DNA of 64,000 nt from Adineta ricciae (taxonomy: Eukaryota; Rotifera; Eurotatoria; Adinetida; Adinetidae). The DNA lies in contig CAJNOJ010000209.1 in the NCBI GenBank assembly GCA_905250025.1, positions 120,365 through 184,364 on the forward strand. Direction: 5' to 3'. The notes beneath the pieces were generated by a model, which was not told where the DNA came from, ran no database searches, and saw only the letters and a list, made by a program, of their open reading frames with translations. Both the position numbers and the translations under genes were made by a program. Positions 35,395 to 46,064 of this stretch are shown one piece after another (the first letter of the stretch is position 1; each line of letters opens with the position of its first letter).

Positions 35395-36885
35395 ATGACA
35401 ACGGATTCGACATCTCGCGATGATCAAACACGTGTGCCATTTTTAGAAAGCTTAATCGACGAGAAACTAAATCAACCGACATCATTTCATATGCCAGGTC
35501 ATAAAGGAACTAAAGCACCACATCCACTATTGCAAGAGTTTTTCGGTGGTAACCTACATCCAGCAGACCTTGTAGAAATCAATCACAATGTTGATTATCT
35601 GCATTCGCCAAAAGGAGCATTGCTGAAAGCTCAACAGCTCGGTGCTGCTGCTTATGGTGCTGATCATACTTTCTATCTCATTAACGGTTCGACTGTCGGC
35701 AATATGGCTGCCATAATGAGCACTGTTGGTCCTCAACAAAAGATCATCATGTCACGTGCATCCCATCGGTCTGTATACGGTGCTGTCGTACTTTCGGGTG
35801 CTATACCCGTCTATATTGAGCCAGAATACCATCCTGATATTGAATTCCCATTAGCACTAAATGTGAATAAGATCAAAGAACTTCTTCAGCAACATTCGGA
35901 CGTCGCCGCCATTCATATAACTTCACCAAATTATTATGGCGTTATGTCAGATACAGCATCGATTTGTCATCTGGCTCACGCACATGGTGTAGCTGTCCTT
36001 GTTGATGAAGCTCACGGTTCCCATCTTTGTTTTCATGACGATCTACCTCGATCGGCGGTTGCTTTAAAAGCAGATATCATCGTTCAGAGTACACACAAAA
36101 CGCAAGGCTCTCTTACACAGTCAGCTATGTTACACGTCAATGACAATGGTTTTGTTAATCGAGCGCGTACAGCACAGGTGCTGTCACTTTTGCAAAGTTC
36201 ATCGCCCAGCTCGATTCTGTTAGCATCCTTGGATGCAACACGTATGCAAATGGCTACCGAAGGTCAGCAACGTCTATCAACAGTTATTGTTCTTTCACAA
36301 AATGCACGCAACACGATTCAACGAATGGATGGTTTGTGGTGTTATGGTGATGAATTAATCGGTGTTAATCATGTTTTTACGTATGATCCAACTAAACTGA
36401 TTATTCGTGTGTCTGATTTAGGTCTCAGTGGATTTAAAGTGAGTTCTCTTCTTCGAAATCAGTACAATATCGAAGTAGAATTTGCCGATCTTAAACACAT
36501 CATCTGTTCAATTACCGTAGCTGATACTGAATTAACAGTGAACAAACTGCTCGATGCTTTACATAATCTTGCAAGCACAAACTCTCCCACTGCTAATTCA
36601 AATGAGATGTCGATTAGACCGCCGAACGGATTACCACAATCAGCAATTAACTTACGTGATGCGTATTTTGCAACAAAAACACATACTATTCCGTTGTGTG
36701 ATGCTATAGGATGTGTCTTAGCCGAAAATGTTATACCCTACCCACCAGGTATTCCTCTCTTAGTACCCGGTGAAATCATGGAACAACGTCATTTAGATTA
36801 TATACATCATTTGATTGAAAAAGGAAGTTCCATCGTCGGCTTGGAGGATTTATCATTGAAAACTATACGTATTGTTGATGTCTAA
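35395..36885 (+). CDS. Bacterial-type Orn/Lys/Arg decarboxylase (PLP-dependent, fold type I)
   Basis: 496 residues, no intron. N-terminal FHMPGHKG signature, GADHTFYLINGSTVGN (cofactor phosphate region), VDEAHGSHL (Asp binding the pyridine nitrogen) and STHKTQGSLTQ (Schiff-base Lys) are the hallmarks of the major Orn/Lys/Arg decarboxylase family. The length fits the short Firmicutes-type enzymes of about 490 residues, not the longer enterobacterial inducible forms with a wing domain. Expected to decarboxylate arginine, lysine or ornithine to a polyamine precursor. Animal ornithine decarboxylase is a different fold (alanine-racemase type), so this gene is a strong candidate for horizontal acquisition. 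Base composition does not stand out by eye. Confidence 0.92.
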   Translation: MTTDSTSRDDQTRVPFLESLIDEKLNQPTSFHMPGHKGTKAPHPLLQEFFGGNLHPADLVEINHNVDYLHSPKGALLKAQQLGAAAYGADHTFYLINGSTVGNMAAIMSTVGPQQKIIMSRASHRSVYGAVVLSGAIPVYIEPEYHPDIEFPLALNVNKIKELLQQHSDVAAIHITSPNYYGVMSDTASICHLAHAHGVAVLVDEAHGSHLCFHDDLPRSAVALKADIIVQSTHKTQGSLTQSAMLHVNDNGFVNRARTAQVLSLLQSSSPSSILLASLDATRMQMATEGQQRLSTVIVLSQNARNTIQRMDGLWCYGDELIGVNHVFTYDPTKLIIRVSDLGLSGFKVSSLLRNQYNIEVEFADLKHIICSITVADTELTVNKLLDALHNLASTNSPTANSNEMSIRPPNGLPQSAINLRDAYFATKTHTIPLCDAIGCVLAENVIPYPPGIPLLVPGEIMEQRHLDYIHHLIEKGSSIVGLEDLSLKTIRIVDV

Positions 36886-37073
36886 TTATTTTTGTTATGT
36901 TTTCTTTCATCAATAAAATACGCAAGACAATCGAAGTCACATATTTCTACATATTCGTATTAGTATTATAAATCATATGTCAAATCCATTCATCAACCTT
37001 GGATGGCTACAAAATAATAGAAAAGAAACGTTTAAGAATGAATTTATTACAACACAACAGATAAATATAATTC

Positions 37074-38015
37074 TTAGTGAACCATTGTAGGATATTTCTC
37101 GCGAACTGTTAATGTTAAAGGACCAACTCGTCTTACATTTCGCTGAAGATGAAAAATCTGAAGTAGTTTACTACGTAAGTCGGATAATGATAGTGCACAA
37201 ACGAAAGGAAATAACGGAAAAATAAAATATGTGATGAACGTCGTGTAACTAAGAACGTCATTGAAAATGTCAGATGTGACATTGAATAGATTGCAAATAC
37301 TGACAACTAAGAACGGAAAATATAGAATAATGTAAAGAAATGAAATCGATAGCATTTGAATGATCATTTTCCGATATTTTCGCCATTGAAAACGTTGATT
37401 CATACTTTTCTTCTGCCAAACAACACGAACGATCAATAGAATATTGAAGACAACAATGACGGGAAAAGGCAAAAATTGATGAACTACTAGTTCATACATT
37501 GAAAATGCGTAATTATCAAATATACACACTTTTGATATGCAAATTGACAGCCATGGGGAAAACTCATTCATGCAAGGTGGAATAAAATAAACAACAATGT
37601 AGAAGCCAAAACAATAACATAGGAGAAACATGATTGGACAATAGTGAAGAAAAAACCGTTTTCTTTTCGTTGATACCCATCGATCGTGAAAAACAAGAAT
37701 ATGCCTTTCAATTGTTGCCCAAGCTAACAGGACCGTGTAGGTTACATAGAGCGCCCAATCGTTGAAGCCCCAAACAGCACAAAATGCGTTCGAGCGGTAC
37801 CAGATCGGTCCACGTTGGTAATAGACCATCATCCAAATATAATTTGTCAGTTCCGAAAATAGACCGAGACAAAGAAGTACAACAACAACATGATTATAGA
37901 GACCTTGCCGCAGAGTTCGATTGAACAGCAGATGATACAGAACGAAAAAAGCACATAGAACAGATGGAATAATAAATACCAGAAACAACCAAAAACGACC
38001 GGTTTTAGAGATCAT
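37074..38015 (-). CDS. Rhodopsin-like GPCR, 313 residues, intronless
   Basis: Seven hydrophobic segments are readable: LFLVFIIPSVLCAFFVLYHLL, VVVVLLCLGLF, LYVTYTVLLAW, CPIMFLLCYCFGFYIVVYF, FPVIVVFNILLIVRVVW, MLSISFLYIILYFPFLVV and FITYFIFPLFPFVCALSL. The TM3 end has ATIERHILVF in place of D-R-Y, consistent with divergent class-A receptors expanded in bdelloids. Cys in the first (CAVWGF) and second (CIFDNY) extracellular loops could form the usual disulfide. Ligand unknown. Start at 38015 puts a short N terminus before TM1. Confidence 0.8.
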   Translation of the reverse strand: MISKTGRFWLFLVFIIPSVLCAFFVLYHLLFNRTLRQGLYNHVVVVLLCLGLFSELTNYIWMMVYYQRGPIWYRSNAFCAVWGFNDWALYVTYTVLLAWATIERHILVFHDRWVSTKRKRFFLHYCPIMFLLCYCFGFYIVVYFIPPCMNEFSPWLSICISKVCIFDNYAFSMYELVVHQFLPFPVIVVFNILLIVRVVWQKKSMNQRFQWRKYRKMIIQMLSISFLYIILYFPFLVVSICNLFNVTSDIFNDVLSYTTFITYFIFPLFPFVCALSLSDLRSKLLQIFHLQRNVRRVGPLTLTVREKYPTMVH

Positions 38016-39502
38016 CTTTTCAGTAAAGCAGAGAAGATTGTCGTAAAGAGATAAGAAAAACTGTATGCTATGTTTTTCATTCTTCTCATCTTCGGTATAT
38101 TCAACGGGGTGCTCTCCAATTAAATTACCTGATAATTATCTTTTTCTTTTTCTTTTATCATAATGATTGCAAGGAGAAAGCGTCAGAAATCTTTTTTTGA
38201 AGAAACATCAAAATTTTAATTATGAATGCATCTAATTATACCCAAGACTGATTTCGCACGTTATGAGTTCATATTACATTGTGTTTTCAGTACCTAAATA
38301 TACGTGTACTTTTGTATTTTGCCTAAGGTGAATATTTCAAAAGCTGTAATCAACCATTATCCCTCATCATATTCGATTCTAGTCTTAGAATTGGGCTAGA
38401 TAACTATCAATTATCTAAACAACATCCTCTTTATTCTACACGATATTATTTAGTGCCATTTGCGAGGGAAAAGGTGATGATGTGGTGTACGTGAAAAGTT
38501 CATTCCGTAAGCAGAAAACAAAGTTCGTAAGCGAGCAAATCAACGCTTATAATCTACTCCATAAACTCATTTTGCTCTAGAATGTGAATGTGTCCTATTT
38601 ATTATTTGATGCAAAGCATATTTATAATACTCTATGATGCTATATAGCGTTTTTCGTACACGTAAAGATGAATGTGATAACCATTCAATTTATCTTAGAA
38701 ATACGTCTGCAGAGTATTCCATACTAGTCGGCAACTGAAAGCAGATTAGACCGGCAGTCGTATAAGAGCCTAGAATTGTGATAGCTTGTCGATAATAAAT
38801 ATGTGCGTATCGATAACATTCAGTCTTGTTATGAGCTTTTGCTGTAGCAGAATAATATTCAGTTAGCTTGCTATGATCTAAAACTGGTGAATTATGTAAG
38901 AGGGTCATGCAGTGCAGTGTTACTATGCGACAATGAAGTTAATCAAACCTCAGGAGAAGAACTTCATCGGTATTTTGCTCGAGCCTTTTAAAAATTGCTT
39001 GTCTGTGAACATAACTGAACAGTCGTGGCGATGGGAGTATTTTTTGCAATGTTTTTCTTTAATTTTACTTTTTAACTAATGTATTTATCGATGGTCCGTA
39101 TGTTTTTATCACTACTACGTGTATGACTGAAAGAAAGAGAGCGAACGATGAAAGTGGCAATTATCCTGATTAGTTATAAATGCTGAAGATCTACAGCTAC
39201 GTAGAGAAAATTATCGACATAGCATATTATTCGTTATACAAAATTGAAAGCGAAAACGCCCCTAGGTCACATATGTAAATCAAATGATGACGGTGTATTA
39301 TTCATCTATGATTACGTCATTTGTGTATGATCATTCTTATTTCCGTTATAGTTAATTATATAAATTAGTGAGCTGATGACTCAGTTTATTTCCTTGTTTA
39401 TCTCGGTAAAAGCCATCAAAATAGTGTATATTAAGCACAGCTCCCTTTGCTATTCTTACTGTTCACTTACATTAGCAAATATATTAGACGCGAAACGACA
39501 CC
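38016..39502. other. Intergenic with a weak TPR-like relic on the minus strand (38690-38908)
   Basis: About 1.5 kb. The frame 38908-38690 (-) contains a stretch resembling one TPR helix pair (AHIYYRQAITIL), but no second repeat or gene context supports it. Otherwise nothing recognised. Confidence 0.25.
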
Positions 39503-40472
39503 ATGTGGACACCATATTACTTCGAAAGACGACGCTATTACCATGCTCAAAGAGATGGAGCTCATACTCAAGAAGAATCTTTTTCCTTTCCAAACCAACG
39601 CTTAGCACCGTCTGTCGATCTACGTATGTGGATGACACCCATCACAAATCAGAATAATACAAGAACTTGGTACTAATCTATGCTTGAATAGAGTCTGATA
39701 ATTTCGATTCTTTGTTCTTTCTTTAGTTGTGCAAATGCATTTGCAGCTATTTGCGAGTATTTAATTCGACGTACGAATAATCGTCCGTTTACACAGACCT
39801 CGATCATTTTATCCCATTTATTTATCTACTTCAATGGACGGATGAAAGAACAGCATACACGTCATGTACGTGATTTAGGCGTATTTCAACGAAGTGTTGC
39901 TCTAGGTATCAGAGAGTACGGAGCATGTGAGGAAGAATTTTGGTCTAGTCGTTGGCACTCACTACGTGAACAACCACATCGTACAGCCTATCAACAAGCG
40001 AGAAAATACACAGCTGTTTTACTTCGTGTTCCAATTACGATTGAAGCGATTGAAACTTGTTTACACAATCAAATACCAGTTCCAATTGATATTATAATGG
40101 ATGATGAGACCGTGCAAATCATTACAACTAACAACGGTATCTTAGATGTACGCCGACTGAATGATAATACTATTGACGCAAGAAATCTGCACACTGTTCT
40201 GATTGTTGGTTATGATCGAAGAAAGCAATATTTCATCATGCGAAACTCCTGGGGAACAAACTGGGTACGAAAAAAATCTAGTTTTCTTCGTGCAATATGT
40301 TTGATGATCAATAACTACTTTTTTTAAGGGATCTGATGGCTATTTTTATGTTCCATACAGCTTTCTGTCTCGTCGTGAGCGTATCAATTGTACTGATAGC
40401 CTATGGACCATAAGACGAATCGAGCCACGCAAACATCGGCTGCCGAATATATCTAGATTGGTTCTACAGTGA
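39503..40472 (+). CDS. Papain-like (C1) cysteine peptidase with bacterial-style active site, 3 exons
   Basis: Exons 39503-39669, 39727-40264 and 40329-40472 join in frame (282 residues). Exon 1 ends with VDLRMWMTPI and NQ (oxyanion Gln); the splice creates a CCANAFAA catalytic-Cys motif; LHTVLIVGYD carries the His and RNSWGTNWG the Asn, with the third exon supplying the final SDGYFYVPY strand. The CTANA-like Cys motif and lack of propeptide and signal peptide match the C1-like peptidases of bacteria and archaea rather than lysosomal cathepsins. Intracellular proteolysis or amidase activity expected. Tandem with 40970-42010. Reading the genomic frame without splicing breaks the active site, so the introns are real. 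Confidence 0.8.
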
Positions 40473-40969
40473 TCTATTCATTGACTGACAAAATCTAGAC
40501 TCATCTTTTGTTATTTTTTTAATGTATTGTGATTGATGCACAAAATTGTAACATTATTTTCAGTTCACGTTCATTGTCGAGGAACGGTAACTGAAGCAAA
40601 AGAAATTTTCAACGAGCGCTATTTCCTTTACCTGTATATGAAAAGAAAAAGAAAGTCAACGAACGGGTGTAATTTTTCATTAGCAGTGAATGTATGGTTA
40701 TTATTATTGTTTATGGCATATAGAAACACAACATGATGTCATTTCCTCAAACGTAAACATTTCAAACACATGTACCGAACTGTAGTTGTCGTTTTCCAAA
40801 ATCACATTGACATGATTCAATACCTGTATCGCCATTGCATTTGCAATTATTTCCCCTTCACCAGTCGGAATTCGTTCCGAAGTAATTTTTCCATTTTCCT
40901 TCATAGAGACGTAAAAATATACGCTTGCAGTGCATTTCTGTTCACCATTCTGCTTCAAACGTTTCAGAA

Positions 40970-42010
40970 ATGATGGATATTCCTTATCTGACATATCAGC
41001 ACTACGATGACTATTACGACGAAAAGCCCAATGAGGTTAACCTTCCAATACAGCTATACTTTGTTCCAATGCAAAGACTAGCATCCTCTGTTGATTTGCG
41101 CATGTGGTTGACACCTATCAAACATCAAGCCGATGGAAACACCTGGTTATTATAACCATTAATTGATTCTCTTGACAATTCTTTCTGTTTGTTTAGCTGT
41201 GCTAATGCGTTTGCAACTATTTGTGAATATATGATCAGACGTATGACCAATCGGCCGTATACCATGAGTTCGACTAATCTATCTCGCTTGTTTATTTACT
41301 ATAACGGACAGAGGCAATTTCAACATGGATACCATATGAAAGATATTGGTGTTGATCAACGAAGCGTTGCTCTAGGTATAAGGAAATATGGTATATGTGA
41401 AGAAGAATATTGGCCGTATGACTTAAGTCTATTGAATATCAAGCCATCGTCTACAGCATATCATCGAGCTAAAAAACATGCGGTTACTCTTCTATGCGTG
41501 CCGATTACGATTGAAGCAATTGAAACATGTCTTCATCATCAGATACTCGTACCGATTGATATTATCATGGATGAGGAAACAGATCGAATAATCGAAAGTA
41601 ATTATGGTTATTTGAATATGCAAGAGCTCAGTAGTAATAAATACGCGGATAAAAATAAGTTACATACAATGGTTATTGTCGGTTATGATCGCACATATCG
41701 ACATTTTATCGTGCAAAACTCATATGGAAAACATTGGGTAAGGAAGAAACATCTTATTTCTCACATTTCTTGTCTCGACATAATCGATTCTTTTCAGGGT
41801 TATCACGGATATTTCTATTTACCGTACGATTACATTTCTAGTGGCCGTCGTATAAATTATAACGATCAAATATGGACTGTGATGAATATGGAACGACTTC
41901 ATTCATCTAAATTACCTCCTGTGCATCAGCTAATCCTTCCTCGCCACGGATATAAAGAAGCATTGTTATGGACTGATTATACCTTCGACACTTACACTTT
42001 TTTTCAATGA
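40970..42010 (+). CDS. C1-like cysteine peptidase, second tandem copy, 3 exons
   Basis: Exons 40970-41145, 41197-41737 and 41798-42010; 309 residues. Intron positions and phases are identical to the upstream paralogue. Catalytic set: KHQ (Gln), CCANAFAT (Cys), LHTMVIVGYD (His), QNSYGKHWG (Asn). The C terminus is about 25 residues longer. The two copies are clearly diverged (roughly half identical by eye), so this is an old duplication with both members kept functional. Confidence 0.8.
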
Positions 42011-42242
42011 AAATGAAAATCTATCGTTTGAATTCTAGAACAATTGATGCACATATTTTATACAGCTTAAACATGAACTTTGTTGAATATTTTCCCGTTC
42101 CTTTGCTAATGTCAGTCTTTAATGGCGTACTAAACTAGTTAAAATGTACATAAAAACAAAACAAAAATACGATCTTTATTGTTTCTTTTCTGTTTCGAAG
42201 AGCATTCTAGCTACGACATACGACTTTCAATGAAAGGGATAC

Positions 42243-42536
42243 GTGTCGCAGTGCTATGAAATGACGTTGGTATATGCGTATAACGACGATGTGTTTGTTA
42301 GAGTTAATGTCGATTGGACCGACTTTATCTTATCAATGAAAGATAGTAAATTCGTTGTTCGCGGTGAATGCAAAAGATCCTCCAATTGCCGGGAAATCTA
42401 TGATAGAAATGAATGGCGGGAGAGTTCAATAAAGACGCACTTTTGGAAGCTGATACACAATGTTATTTCTCTCATGACTACTGATTTTCCAGATCAAATT
42501 ACATCATTGAGACACTTCTGTATACCAACTTTATAG
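42243..42536 (+). CDS. Unrecognised small protein, possibly chimeric at its 3' end
   Basis: 97-residue open frame. Its 42315-42494 part is identical to 45741-45920, but the two continue differently after TTTTCCAGAT. Here the last 14 codons run into the 3' end of the opposite-strand Cys-rich gene. I do not recognise the product; coding is suggested only by the open frame in both versions. Confidence 0.35.
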   Translation: MSQCYEMTLVYAYNDDVFVRVNVDWTDFILSMKDSKFVVRGECKRSSNCREIYDRNEWRESSIKTHFWKLIHNVISLMTTDFPDQITSLRHFCIPTL

Positions 42537-42841
42537 CAAATTTTACCACACGGTTTCTGGTCATATGCGCAGATGATTTTCCCATAACATTGCTGAACAC
42601 CAGGTGTATAACATCTACCGTTGCATAATTCTTGATGATAACTGCAAATCACCTGCTTGATGCACTTTTGTACTCCTGGTACGTAGCAAACATTGCCACA
42701 AAATTGTCGACCGATGGCACATGTACTTGCAGCTGACGTGCTGGACAGATTGACGACTAATAATACAAGGATGAAAGCACCTAACATCGTATTCGTAAAA
42801 TATGAAATTATCGCACAGGTATTGCTTTTTGTTGATGTCAC
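42494..42841 (-). CDS. Secreted Cys-rich repeat protein
   Basis: 115 residues. A hydrophobic N-terminal segment (MLGAFILVLLVVNLSSTSA) acts as signal peptide or anchor, followed by three tandem repeats of the form C-x6-C-G-x2-C-Y-x-P/V-G-x-Q-x-C (CGNVCYVPGVQKC, CNGRCYTPGVQQC, CGKICYKVGIQKC). Each repeat probably forms a small disulfide knot; similar CYxPxxxxC repeats occur in fungal and invertebrate secreted proteins. The stop codon sits exactly at the breakpoint shared with the neighbouring plus-strand frame. Likely extracellular; function unknown. Confidence 0.7.
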   Translation of the reverse strand: MTSTKSNTCAIISYFTNTMLGAFILVLLVVNLSSTSAASTCAIGRQFCGNVCYVPGVQKCIKQVICSYHQELCNGRCYTPGVQQCYGKIICAYDQKPCGKICYKVGIQKCLNDVI

Positions 42842-43848
42842 CTTCGCTCAGACAAAACGAAATGCTTTCTCCATTCTACGCTCGGGAAAAATAGTATCAT
42901 TCAATAATTTATTTTCCTTTCCTCGATAAATTAATGTGACAGTTTCTTCCTACTTAATTATATTATATCGCAATTTCCCAGTCTATGTAATTACCTTTTC
43001 ATTTGTCTCAGACAAAACGAAATTTGTGCACAGTATTTTTAGAATGCACGTGTTTTCCATGCTATTCTATAGACTGTATGAAAAAAAAAACCGAAAAGAA
43101 TAGTAAAATGTATAATATTCTTCTTATTATGCAATCATTCGTGGAAGATATTCATCCGAGCGATCTTCGCACGAACCTAATCGCTGTTGGGAGCGTTGCG
43201 AAATTTTGACACTTACTTCATTTTCCTTTCACATTTGATGAATGGCGCGTCTTCGTAGTAATGCAAATTTGATTTATGCGAATACGTCAAAATATACACC
43301 GACAATAAAAACAGTATAGTGACTCGATATCTTTCTGGGCAACGGAAATTTTCGAATATATTGGATATACATATGCTCAATGAACACATCATACTGCACA
43401 TAGTTCGATCAATACTTGTAAATTGTGTATAACAATAGAAGCGGATCACTTCAAGTGTTTCGATAACAACTAGAATGAAAATAATTATTTGCAGTCTCAC
43501 CTCGCACAAGGAAACATACAAAACCAAAACTTTTGCGCTCTATCAGGTGCTGTGCCCATAAACTACAGCAACCGATTAAATGAAACCTATATCATATATC
43601 CAGGTATCATTTACCGGCCAAATTGCCTCATGCGTTGTTCCTATGATCCTATCGTTTTTAGTCTATACATTGTTTGAAATTAGCTTGTATGCTAATTTTT
43701 ATATTACAGTATACACAGGACGCAGTTTAACGTATATACTAAAACTACTATCAGGCTTAGTCATCCTTCTTGAAACAAACATATTGTTTTTTTCTAAATT
43801 TTATTTCATGACAAGAAAAAACACATTTTATTCTATACAATTTACATT
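42842..43848. other. Intergenic, nothing firmly supported
   Basis: About 1 kb between the Cys-rich gene and the first small palindrome gene. Short hydrophobic frames on both strands look like chance. No repeat identified. Confidence 0.35.
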
Positions 43849-44079
43849 CTAACTGATATAGTGTTGGCGAATGGATGCAGGAACACCAGTGTATGGTTGG
43901 AAGTGAAGTGCATCTAGTGGAGTGAAGTCGATTTCTCGTTCAACACCAACATGTCCATTCCATGGATTGACATACATTCCACTATCTTGTGTATAGATGC
44001 CATAGCCATAGTTACCAAAGCCAATGGTGTGATAGTCACCATTCCAGTTGTTGCTGACAAGAGTTGTTCGTCCGAGCAT
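43849..44079 (-). CDS. 76-residue Gly/Tyr/Asn-rich protein, left palindrome arm
   Basis: Starts MLGRTTLVSNNW and ends SIRQHYIS; rich in Gly, Tyr and Asn, no signal peptide or TM segment. Identical to the plus-strand copy 44568-44798 except one residue (M/I at position 36). Such conservation in three copies argues for function or very recent duplication. Unknown family. TATA box at 44154-44161 lies 75 bp upstream. Confidence 0.7.
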   Translation of the reverse strand: MLGRTTLVSNNWNGDYHTIGFGNYGYGIYTQDSGMYVNPWNGHVGVEREIDFTPLDALHFQPYTGVPASIRQHYIS

Positions 44080-44567
44080 GTTGAATAGATGAGTTTATTT
44101 GAATGATAAAATATCGAAGAGTGAATGAATGAAGATGAAAAAGAGATGTGTGGTATTTATACAGCAGATCGTTTTACGCATTTGTACTGATTAGATCCTT
44201 GATAAAAAGTACGTCGGACATAGCAGACGCACGTTACATTCTCTTCATATGCGTCATCAGTGACGTATTACAGTGATTTTTCGATGTGAACGGATAAGTC
44301 GAGAATATTCTGTGTACATGAAACAGTACATTACGTGCGTTTGTTTTTATCGTTCTTCATAGAAAATAAAGAGAATAGGTGAGTGATGACGTAGATGAAG
44401 ATATGTTTAGATACGTCACTCATCTTGTTCACCAAGGGTACAGTTATGTAGTAATTCACTATGGTTTCTACTCTATAAATACCACACATTTCTTTCTCAT
44501 CTTCATTCATTCATTCACTCATTCACTCTTCGATATTTTATCATTCAAATAAACTCATCTATTCAAC
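44080..44567. promoter_or_regulatory. Divergent promoter with two TATA boxes and three TGACGT sites
   Basis: TATAAAT boxes point outward at 44154-44161 (-) and 44474-44480 (+). Between them are CRE-like hexamers TGACGT at 44261-44266 and 44387-44392 and ACGTCA at 44413-44418, binding sites expected for bZIP (CREB/ATF) factors. Both genes may be co-induced. Confidence 0.55.
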
Positions 44568-44798
44568 ATGCTCGGACGAACAACTCTTGTCAGCAACAAC
44601 TGGAATGGTGACTATCACACCATTGGCTTTGGTAACTATGGCTATGGCATCTATACACAAGATAGTGGAATATATGTCAATCCATGGAATGGACATGTTG
44701 GTGTTGAACGAGAAATCGACTTCACTCCACTAGATGCACTTCACTTTCAACCATACACTGGAGTTCCTGCATCCATTCGCCAGCACTATATCAGTTAG
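44568..44798 (+). CDS. 76-residue Gly/Tyr/Asn-rich protein, right palindrome arm
   Basis: Mirror copy of 43849-44079. The plus-strand TATA box (44474) is 94 bp upstream of the ATG and the 5' UTR matches the left arm. Followed by AATAAA-like sequence near 44835. No known domain. Confidence 0.7.
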   Translation: MLGRTTLVSNNWNGDYHTIGFGNYGYGIYTQDSGIYVNPWNGHVGVEREIDFTPLDALHFQPYTGVPASIRQHYIS

Positions 44799-45540
44799 AA
44801 TGTAGATTGTATATAATGTGTTTTTTCTTGTCATAAAATAAAATCAGAAAAAATAATCCCTGTGTCTTTTTTCCAGCAGCGTCATCACGAATACTGCTTC
44901 TAGAGGAACTTCTATTGGATCTCATTTTATTACTACATCAGTAAGATGAATATAAATAATTATCAAAAACGAAAGATATATTGACACTTTTCATTGAACA
45001 CAATATCTTTGCGAAAAAAACATTTTCCATTATGAAATGACTTGATGAAAGAATGTGAAATGTATGCATATTAAATTTGGTACGTCGTCCTTTCCAACTC
45101 TCATACTGCCGTCAGATAACTAGAATTTTTGAAACTATTGTAATGAACGCAGGAGATTCGATCACTCGGCAAGAGTGAACAAAGAAAGTTGCGATTCTGT
45201 CAGCAAATTATTTCATCGATATTGTGTGTAACTACCAAAAAGGCGGAGAACAATGCTCTCTAGTACAAGTGAGACGTCACTTGGCGACAACCTTTTCTGC
45301 GTGATATCAAAAAGAGATTCTCATCAACGTATGACACTAATCCACAGATTGATCAATGTGTGATCATACTCAATTACTTAATACTTAAAGGAATTCCAAT
45401 CCAATGAAATGAATAATTTCTGTTCATATGATTTGTCATAATAAGAAATCTTTTTTACTCCGGTAGGCCTTTATTTGATGGAAACAAAAAATACAAATCA
45501 CTATATACAGTTTACAACATCTGAATCGTTTATCTGCATT

Positions 45541-45739
45541 CTAACTGATATAGTGCTGGCGAATGGATGCAGGAACTCCAGTGTATGGTTGGAAGTGAAG
45601 TGCATCTAGTGGAGTGAAGTCGATTTCTCGTTCAACACCAACATGTCCATTCCATGGATTGACATACATTCCACTATCTTGTGTATAGATGCCATAGCCA
45701 TAGTTACCAAAGCCAATGGTGTGATAGTCACCATTCCAG
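45541..45739 (-). CDS. Third copy of the 76-residue gene, 5' end missing at contig join N45740
   Basis: Residues from about the GDYHTIGFGNYG region to the stop match the other two copies; nucleotide differences side with the right arm. The start is cut by the N, so this may be an allele of the right arm placed in series. Confidence 0.6.
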
Positions 45740-45740
45740 N

Positions 45741-46064
45741 TGGACCGACTTTATCTTATCAATGAAAGATAGTAAATTCGTTGTTCGCGGTGAATGCAAA
45801 AGATCCTCCAATTGCCGGGAAATCTATGATAGAAATGAATGGCGGGAGAGTTCAATAAAGACGCACTTTTGGAAGCTGATACACAATGTTATTTCTCTCA
45901 TGACTACTGATTTTCCAGATGACGTTGATTCGGATATAACATCACTGATGCTAGTGTCGACCACAGCGTTCGAAGGGTCTATTTCACAATCAGAAGCTAA
46001 TTTCTTCTGTGGTACTCACTCGGGAGAAAACTTACCCGTATTCACCACTAAGTTGTTTGAATGA
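45741..46064 (+). CDS. Alternative version of the 42243 gene after contig join
   Basis: First 180 bp are identical to 42315-42494; the frame then continues for 48 new codons (from DDVDSDITSLM to the stop at 46064). The 5' end is missing at the N. Product unrecognised. This version may be the original gene and 42243-42536 the rearranged one. Confidence 0.35.
   Translation, partial: WTDFILSMKDSKFVVRGECKRSSNCREIYDRNEWRESSIKTHFWKLIHNVISLMTTDFPDDVDSDITSLMLVSTTAFEGSISQSEANFFCGTHSGENLPVFTTKLFE

Larger units (their letters stand above)
43790..44850. repeat. Inverted duplication: two divergent 76-residue genes
   Basis: The left arm (about 43800-44165) is the reverse complement of the right arm (about 44470-44845), covering 3' UTR, coding region, 5' UTR and TATA box, with roughly 300 bp of non-palindromic spacer. 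A third partial copy lies at 45541-45739. Confidence 0.85.

Noticed and set aside
38690..38908. TPR protein gene
   Set aside because: Only one weak helix-pair-like stretch; no repeat array or splice partners found.
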